Positions 7,654 to 11,683 of a stretch of DNA of 11,683 nucleotides are shown here, one piece after another. Where the stretch lies: positions 1 through 11,683 of the forward strand of contig JAAYHP010000010.1 of assembly GCA_012735355.1 (NCBI GenBank), written 5' to 3'. The translations under genes and the position numbers were made by a program. Below the pieces are notes generated by a model. It made no database searches, was not told the origin of the DNA, and worked only from the letters and a program-made list of their open reading frames with translations. The stretch comes from Lysinibacillus sp. GTDB taxonomy: Bacteria; Bacillota; Bacilli; Bacillales_A; Planococcaceae. Numbering within the stretch: the first letter of the stretch is position 1; the number at the start of each line of letters is the position of its first letter.

Positions 7654-8937
7654 ATGTACGGACCATATAAAACAATTGATGAAGCAAACAGAGCGGTTAT
7701 CGATAAAGTAGTATCAAGCGCACCATTTTTAGTTGATGTTGTGCCTGCAAAATCTGTAATTCCAGAATTAAACGGTAAAGTTTTATTACACGCTGGACCA
7801 CCTACAAAATGGGAAAACATGCCAAGCCCAATGCAAGGTTCATGTGTAGGTGCTGCCCTTTTCGAAGGTTGGGCATCAACTCCTGAAGAAGCTTTCAAAT
7901 TATTTGAAAATAACGAAGTAGAATTCATTCCATGTCACCATGTAAATGCAGTGGGACCAATGGGTGGTATTACTTCAGCTAACATGCCTGTATTCGTTGT
8001 AGAAAACCGTGACGGTGGTAACCGTGCGTATTGTACAATGAACGAAGGTATCGGGAAAGTTCTTCGTTTTGGTGCATACTCTGAAGAAGTTACAAATCGC
8101 TTAAAATGGTTCAGAGATGTTCTTGGCCCAACACTTTCTAAAGCAATTAAAGTTAAAGGTGACGGATTAAACGTTAACGTAATGATCGCGAAAGCAATCA
8201 CAATGGGTGATGAATTCCACCAACGTAACATTGCTGCATCATTAATTTTCTTAAAAGAAATCACTCCTTACATTTTACAAACAGATGTAAGCGAACAAGA
8301 TAAACAAGATGTAATCCAATTCTTAGCAGATACAGACCAATTCTTCTTAAACATTGCAATGGCAACATGTAAAGCTGTTATGGATCAAGCTCGTACTATC
8401 CAACATGGTACAGTAGTTACTGCAATGTGCCGTAACGGTTATGAATTCGGTATTCGTATCGCTGGTATGGGAGACCAATGGTTTACAGCACCAGTAAATA
8501 CTCCACAAGGTTTATTCTTCACTGGTTATGACCAATCTATGGCTTGTCCAGATATGGGTGACTCTGCTATCACTGAAACATTCGGTGTTGGTGGATTTGC
8601 TATGATCGCAGCACCTGGTGTTACACGTTTCGTTGGTGCTGGTGGTATGGATGACGCTGTAAGCACAAGTAATGATATGATGGAAATTTGTATTGATCAC
8701 AACCCGAACTTCTCCATTCCGACATGGGACTTCAAAGGTGCTTGTCTTGGAATCGATGCAAGAAAAGTTGTTGAAACTGGTATTGAACCAATTATCAACA
8801 CAGGTATTGCACATAAAGAAGCAGGTGTGGGTCAAATTGGTGCAGGTACAGTTCGTGCTCCACTTGCTTGCTTCGAAAAAGCGCTTGATGCATATGCTGT
8901 AAAACTTGGTTTAATTGAACCTGCAGAAAATGAATAA
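7654..8937 (+). CDS. allG: AllG (YlbE/YahG-like, DUF1116), oxamate carbamoyltransferase component
   Basis: A 427-residue DUF1116-family protein, homologue of E. coli YlbE (AllG), which works with FdrA and AllH in carbamoyl transfer from oxalurate. Family segments are intact: HAGPPTKWENMPSPMQG (46-62), HHVNAVGPMGGITS (95-108), GDEFHQRN (185-192), TDQFFLNIAMA (227-237), VVTAMCRNG (254-262), GDSAITE (302-308) and GAGTVRAPLACF (397-408). The start is ATG 7654 after an ideal AGGAGG (7641-7646, spacing 7); the GTG at 7615 and ATG at 7633 lack such a site. It begins 41 bases after the fdrA frame ends, and its stop overlaps the allH start. It carries no obvious lesions, which argues that the module is or was recently functional. 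Confidence 0.93.
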   Translation: MYGPYKTIDEANRAVIDKVVSSAPFLVDVVPAKSVIPELNGKVLLHAGPPTKWENMPSPMQGSCVGAALFEGWASTPEEAFKLFENNEVEFIPCHHVNAVGPMGGITSANMPVFVVENRDGGNRAYCTMNEGIGKVLRFGAYSEEVTNRLKWFRDVLGPTLSKAIKVKGDGLNVNVMIAKAITMGDEFHQRNIAASLIFLKEITPYILQTDVSEQDKQDVIQFLADTDQFFLNIAMATCKAVMDQARTIQHGTVVTAMCRNGYEFGIRIAGMGDQWFTAPVNTPQGLFFTGYDQSMACPDMGDSAITETFGVGGFAMIAAPGVTRFVGAGGMDDAVSTSNDMMEICIDHNPNFSIPTWDFKGACLGIDARKVVETGIEPIINTGIAHKEAGVGQIGAGTVRAPLACFEKALDAYAVKLGLIEPAENE

Positions 8938-9832
8938 AAGTACTCTTTATGGAGAGGAATATAGTTATCTTATTCCTCTCCTTCTTTGTAACAGTGAAGA
9001 AGGTTATGTTCATAGTCGTTTTTCCAATGGATTTAATATACAAATGGGAAATTCTCTCATATTTATTGGTAATAAGAAAAACGGGCTTCTACCATTCGGA
9101 ATACATTTAAGAGAAGAAGATACATCCTTTGCTGTTTCTTCCATAATGAATAATGAATTCGTAAAGTGGAATGAAAGCAAAAACAGCATTGAATTTTCAA
9201 ATGTATCCATAACATTGGAAAAAGGGAAACCTTTTAACAATGAACTGATTCCTATGAAAAGTAGGCAAACTTTTGAAAGAAGTTTTCATCAATTTACTTC
9301 TCTTTTAATGAATGTAAATGTGAAAACGGGTTTGGATATTTCCATTAATAAATTTTTAAAGAAATTTGAAAATGTCGGGAATCACGAATGGGATGAAGTT
9401 GAAACTTTTATTATAAAGCTGATAGAAGCTGCAATATCCAATGATGAAATGTTAATGGACAAGGTGCTAAAATATTTCCTTGGTAGAGGTCAAGGCTTGA
9501 CTCCATCAGGGGATGATACGATTGTAGGATTTCTTGCATTTGATGCAATTTCCCACTTTCTATCAGAAAAGTTTTATGATAAAATTTCAAAAAAAATTGA
9601 AGGTGAGTCTATAACAACCGATGTAGCGAGAGAGTATTTAAGATATGCATTAAGAAGAGAATATAGTTCAACTGTTACCAATGTGGTTAATTCGATTGCC
9701 AGTGGTAATAAAGAACTTGAGATGCATTTCAAGAAGTTACTCGGAGTAGGACATAGTTCTGGATTAGATACGTTACTAGGGATTCTTATTGGAATGCTCA
9801 CTTTTGAAAAAATGAATAATACAGAATATTAA
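8930..9832 (+). CDS. allH: AllH (YlbF-like, DUF2877), oxamate carbamoyltransferase component
   Basis: A 300-residue DUF2877 protein, homologue of E. coli YlbF (AllH), the third gene of the oxamate carbamoyltransferase set. The family signature GRGQGLTPSGDD lies at 185-196 and a second glycine-rich segment GVGHSSGLD at 272-280. The N-terminal half (about 1-130) is poorly conserved and more AT-rich than its neighbours. ATG 8930 overlaps the allG stop by 8 bases and has no strong ribosome binding site, so translational coupling to allG is likely. An in-frame TTG at 8915 lies deeper inside allG and is less attractive. A perfect hairpin occupies codons 8-18. The stop codon overlaps the ribosome binding site of the next gene. 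Confidence 0.88.
   Translation: MNKSTLYGEEYSYLIPLLLCNSEEGYVHSRFSNGFNIQMGNSLIFIGNKKNGLLPFGIHLREEDTSFAVSSIMNNEFVKWNESKNSIEFSNVSITLEKGKPFNNELIPMKSRQTFERSFHQFTSLLMNVNVKTGLDISINKFLKKFENVGNHEWDEVETFIIKLIEAAISNDEMLMDKVLKYFLGRGQGLTPSGDDTIVGFLAFDAISHFLSEKFYDKISKKIEGESITTDVAREYLRYALRREYSSTVTNVVNSIASGNKELEMHFKKLLGVGHSSGLDTLLGILIGMLTFEKMNNTEY
8951..8981 (+). repeat. Perfect 11-bp hairpin within the first codons of allH
   Basis: GGAGAGGAATA (8951-8961) and TATTCCTCTCC (8971-8981) are exact reverse complements around a 9-base loop. The stem lies 21 bases after the allH start and is followed by TTCTTTG, a poor U-tract. It could slow ribosomes, stabilise the transcript, cause partial termination or hide the GGAGAGG sequence. 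Confidence 0.7.
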
Positions 9833-9843
9833 GGAGTGTTTAT

Positions 9844-10779
9844 ATGAGCAAAATCGTACTAGCGATCGGTGGAAATGCAATTATTAAAGAAGGACAGAAA
9901 GGTACGATTGAAGAGCAAATTCAAAATCTACTTGAAAGTTCAGAACCAGTTCTAGATTTAATGGAACAAGGTCATACAGTTGTAATTACTCACGGAAATG
10001 GTCCTCAAGTAGGGAATACATTAATTCGTGGAGAAATGGCGAAATCTGTTATTCCTGAGTATCCTCTTGATGTATATGGTGCAGAAACACAATGTAATAT
10101 TGGATACTTAATCCAACAAACATTCAAAAACAAAATGGTTGAACGCAATATTAATAAAACAATTGCGACAGTTGTAACTCAATCAATCGTTTCTAAAGAA
10201 GACCCAGCATTCGAAAACCCAACTAAACCAATCGGACCATTCTTCTCTAAAGAAGAAATGGAGAAAATTGTAGCTGAACGAGGCTTAACATTCGTAGAAG
10301 ATGCAGGTCGTGGCTATCGCCGTGTTGTTCCATCTCCAAAGCCAATCAAAATTGTTGAAAAAGAAGCAATTGAAACATTAGTAGACAATGGCATTTCTGT
10401 AATTTCCACTGGCGGTGGAGGAATTCCAGTTATCGAAAACGATGGAAAATTAGAAGGTATTGAAGCTGTTATCGATAAAGATTTCGCAAGTGCATTACTT
10501 GCTGCGGAAATTAAAGCGGACTTCCTATTCATCTTAACAGGTGTTGAACAAGTAGCTATTAACTTCGGTAAACCAGATCAACAAAACCTTTCAGAAATGA
10601 CTGTGGAAGAAGCACTTCGTTATTTAGATGAAGGACAATTCCCGAAAGGTAGCATGGGACCAAAAATTGAAGCTGCAATTATGTTCTTAGAAAAAGGCGG
10701 AAAGAACGTTGTTATCACTTCAATCGACAAACTTCAAGACGCATTAGAAGGTAAAACAGGAACACGTATTGTAAAATAA
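9844..10779 (+). CDS. arcC: Carbamate kinase (catabolic)
   Basis: An amino acid kinase family enzyme of 311 residues that converts carbamoyl phosphate and ADP to ATP, with carbamate decaying to NH3 and CO2. Motifs are in the expected places: GGNA (9-12), HGNGPQVG (50-57), GYRRVVPSP (157-165), STGGGGIPV (188-196), DKDFASALLA (211-220), LTGVEQVAINFGKP (231-244) and FPKGSMGPKIEAA (266-278). AAGGAG (9831-9836) overlaps the allH stop and gives spacing 7 to ATG 9844, so it is tightly coupled to the carbamoyltransferase genes. This placement makes it the functional counterpart of E. coli AllK (YbcF) rather than part of an arginine deiminase pathway; no arcA or arcB is nearby. A terminator follows 10 bases after its stop. 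Confidence 0.95.
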   Translation: MSKIVLAIGGNAIIKEGQKGTIEEQIQNLLESSEPVLDLMEQGHTVVITHGNGPQVGNTLIRGEMAKSVIPEYPLDVYGAETQCNIGYLIQQTFKNKMVERNINKTIATVVTQSIVSKEDPAFENPTKPIGPFFSKEEMEKIVAERGLTFVEDAGRGYRRVVPSPKPIKIVEKEAIETLVDNGISVISTGGGGIPVIENDGKLEGIEAVIDKDFASALLAAEIKADFLFILTGVEQVAINFGKPDQQNLSEMTVEEALRYLDEGQFPKGSMGPKIEAAIMFLEKGGKNVVITSIDKLQDALEGKTGTRIVK

Positions 10780-10789
10780 GTTATTATAG

Positions 10790-10843
10790 AAGCTGTATGT
10801 GAAGTCAAAGTTATTTGGCTTCAATACAGCTTTTTTATTTTTT
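10790..10843 (+). terminator. Intrinsic terminator of the ureide operon
   Basis: AAGCTGTATGTGAAG (10790-10804) pairs with CTTCAATACAGCTT (10819-10832) apart from one bulged G. The loop bases TCAAA/TTTGG can extend the stem. The U-tract at 10831-10843 reads TTTTTTATTTTTT. This marks the end of the long plus-strand transcription unit. Confidence 0.92.
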
Positions 10844-10875
10844 AGCAGAGGAATTCGCTGAACGTGAGTTTTTAT

Positions 10876-10927
10876 TTTTGTACAAAAGAATCTGACAATT
10901 GAAAATTTCCTAAAATATAGGTATATA
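10876..10927 (+). promoter_or_regulatory. Promoter region of the second M20 hydrolase
   Basis: TTGAAA (10899-10904) and TATATA (10922-10927) are separated by exactly 17 bases, a good sigma-A arrangement with a start near 10934. A TATAAT at 10957-10962 is an alternative -10 element, but its -35 (ATTTTT) is weak. Just upstream a 12-bp perfect palindrome TTTTGTACAAAA (10876-10887) could be an operator. I see no cre or TnrA/GlnR-like site here. Confidence 0.45.
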
Positions 10928-11000
10928 AAAAATATTTTTATTCCTTCATTCTAGTATATAATAGAAAAATACAGATAAACGAATGAGGCAGGCGATATCT

Positions 11001-11683
11001 ATGAGATTGAAAGAAAGATATCAAATACTTTTTGATAAAATTGCTCAATACAATTCTGGAGATAAAGGCATTACAAGGGTTGCATATACAAATGAAGAAC
11101 AAGCCTGTACCCAAGCTTTTATGCGAATGTGTATGGATGCAGGGCTAGAAGTTCGTATGGATCAATGCGGAAACGTTATTGCAAGAAGAAAGGGAAAGTA
11201 TGATGATCTTCCACCGGTATTAATGGGTTCCCATTTAGATACGGTTTATCAAGGCGGAAAATACGATGGTGCAGTCGGTGTAACTGCCGCATTAGAAGTG
11301 GTAAGACGTTTAAACGATAAAAATATTGAAACGGACCATCCTATCGAAGTCATTTCCTTTGCCTGCGAAGAATCTTCGCGCTTTGGAGTATCCACGTTAG
11401 GAAGTAAAGCGATGGCAGGTTTATTTGAAAAAGATAAAGTGCGACACTTAAAAGATCGTAACGGTATCACATTGGAAGAGGCGTTATCCCACGTTGCCCT
11501 TGAGATCGATACAGTGGAAGAAGCAAGCAGAGTAGATGAACCGATTAAAGCCTTTTTTGAATTGCATATTGAACAAGGGCCAGTCCTTGAAAATGAAAAT
11601 AAAAAAATTGGTATTGTAACAGGAATCGCAGCTCCAGCTCGATTTTCCATAAAAATTATCGGAACCCCTTCCCACTCTGGGAC
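11001..11683 (+). CDS. M20-family zinc hydrolase (hydantoinase/carbamoylase type), partial, 3' end off the window
   Basis: The visible 227 residues form the catalytic N-terminal part of an amidase/carbamoylase of the AllC-HyuC group. Metal-site residues are present: H78 in GSHLDTV, D89 in GGKYDGAVG, E123/E124 in CEESSRFG and H189 in ELHIEQGP; H225 begins the SHSG segment at the edge. It is clearly different from AllC upstream: it has CEESSRFGVSTLGSKAMAG where AllC has AEEEGSRFPYSFWGSKNI, and resembles N-carbamoyl-L-amino acid hydrolases. Candidate substrates are N-carbamoyl amino acids, allantoate or another ureide; the sequence does not decide. ATG 11001 has AGG at 10990-10992; the in-frame ATG 10983 would add six residues and has a poorer site. 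It has its own promoter after the operon terminator. Confidence 0.85.
   Translation, partial: MRLKERYQILFDKIAQYNSGDKGITRVAYTNEEQACTQAFMRMCMDAGLEVRMDQCGNVIARRKGKYDDLPPVLMGSHLDTVYQGGKYDGAVGVTAALEVVRRLNDKNIETDHPIEVISFACEESSRFGVSTLGSKAMAGLFEKDKVRHLKDRNGITLEEALSHVALEIDTVEEASRVDEPIKAFFELHIEQGPVLENENKKIGIVTGIAAPARFSIKIIGTPSHSG

Noticed and set aside
8512..8835. Minus-strand open frame opposite allG, and similar antisense frames across the operon
   Set aside because: They mirror strongly conserved plus-strand genes, have no ribosome binding sites of note and encode no recognisable family.
9319..9334. cre-like TGAAAACGGGTTTG inside allH
   Set aside because: It breaks the symmetric part of the consensus and lies within coding sequence.

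Overview
The window is AT-rich DNA with strong AGGAGG-type ribosome binding sites, sigma-A-like promoters and a U-tailed intrinsic terminator. Together with the gene content this points to a low-GC Gram-positive of the Bacillales (Bacillus/Lysinibacillus-like). I cannot name the species from sequence alone. The region is a ureide (allantoin-nitrogen) catabolism locus.

Layout: on the minus strand at the left edge is the N-terminal 367 residues of a PucR-type regulator (1-1101, continuing off the window). A regulatory intergenic region (1102-1507) separates it from a co-directional plus-strand run: allC (allantoate amidohydrolase), allE ((S)-ureidoglycine aminohydrolase), two tandem allD copies (ureidoglycolate dehydrogenase), then fdrA/allF, allG and allH (the oxamate carbamoyltransferase genes) and a carbamate kinase. 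The run ends at a strong terminator (10790-10843). After a fresh promoter region comes the start of a second M20-family zinc hydrolase (11001 to the right edge).

How it works together (known pathway, inferred here): allantoate -> (S)-ureidoglycine + NH3 + CO2 (AllC) -> (S)-ureidoglycolate + NH3 (AllE) -> oxalurate + NAD(P)H (AllD) -> carbamoyl phosphate + oxamate (FdrA/AllG/AllH) -> ATP + NH3 + CO2 (carbamate kinase). Nitrogen is released and one ATP is gained. No allantoinase, ureide transporter or oxamate-degrading enzyme is visible in the window.

Most notable points: (1) fdrA carries a single in-frame TGA (6263-6265) in otherwise uninterrupted, well-conserved coding sequence, plus a Cys-to-Trp change in its GPDCGT motif; (2) allD is duplicated in tandem, the copies about 74% identical, with divergence concentrated around the catalytic His; (3) the allC upstream region stacks a dyad over a perfect TATAAT, a cre-like site and a 16/17 match to the TnrA/GlnR box, suggesting inducer, carbon and nitrogen control of one operon; (4) a perfect 11-bp hairpin lies in the first codons of allH; (5) a hairpin and an 11-bp direct repeat separate the upstream (allC-E-D-D) and downstream (fdrA-allG-allH-arcC) halves of the run.
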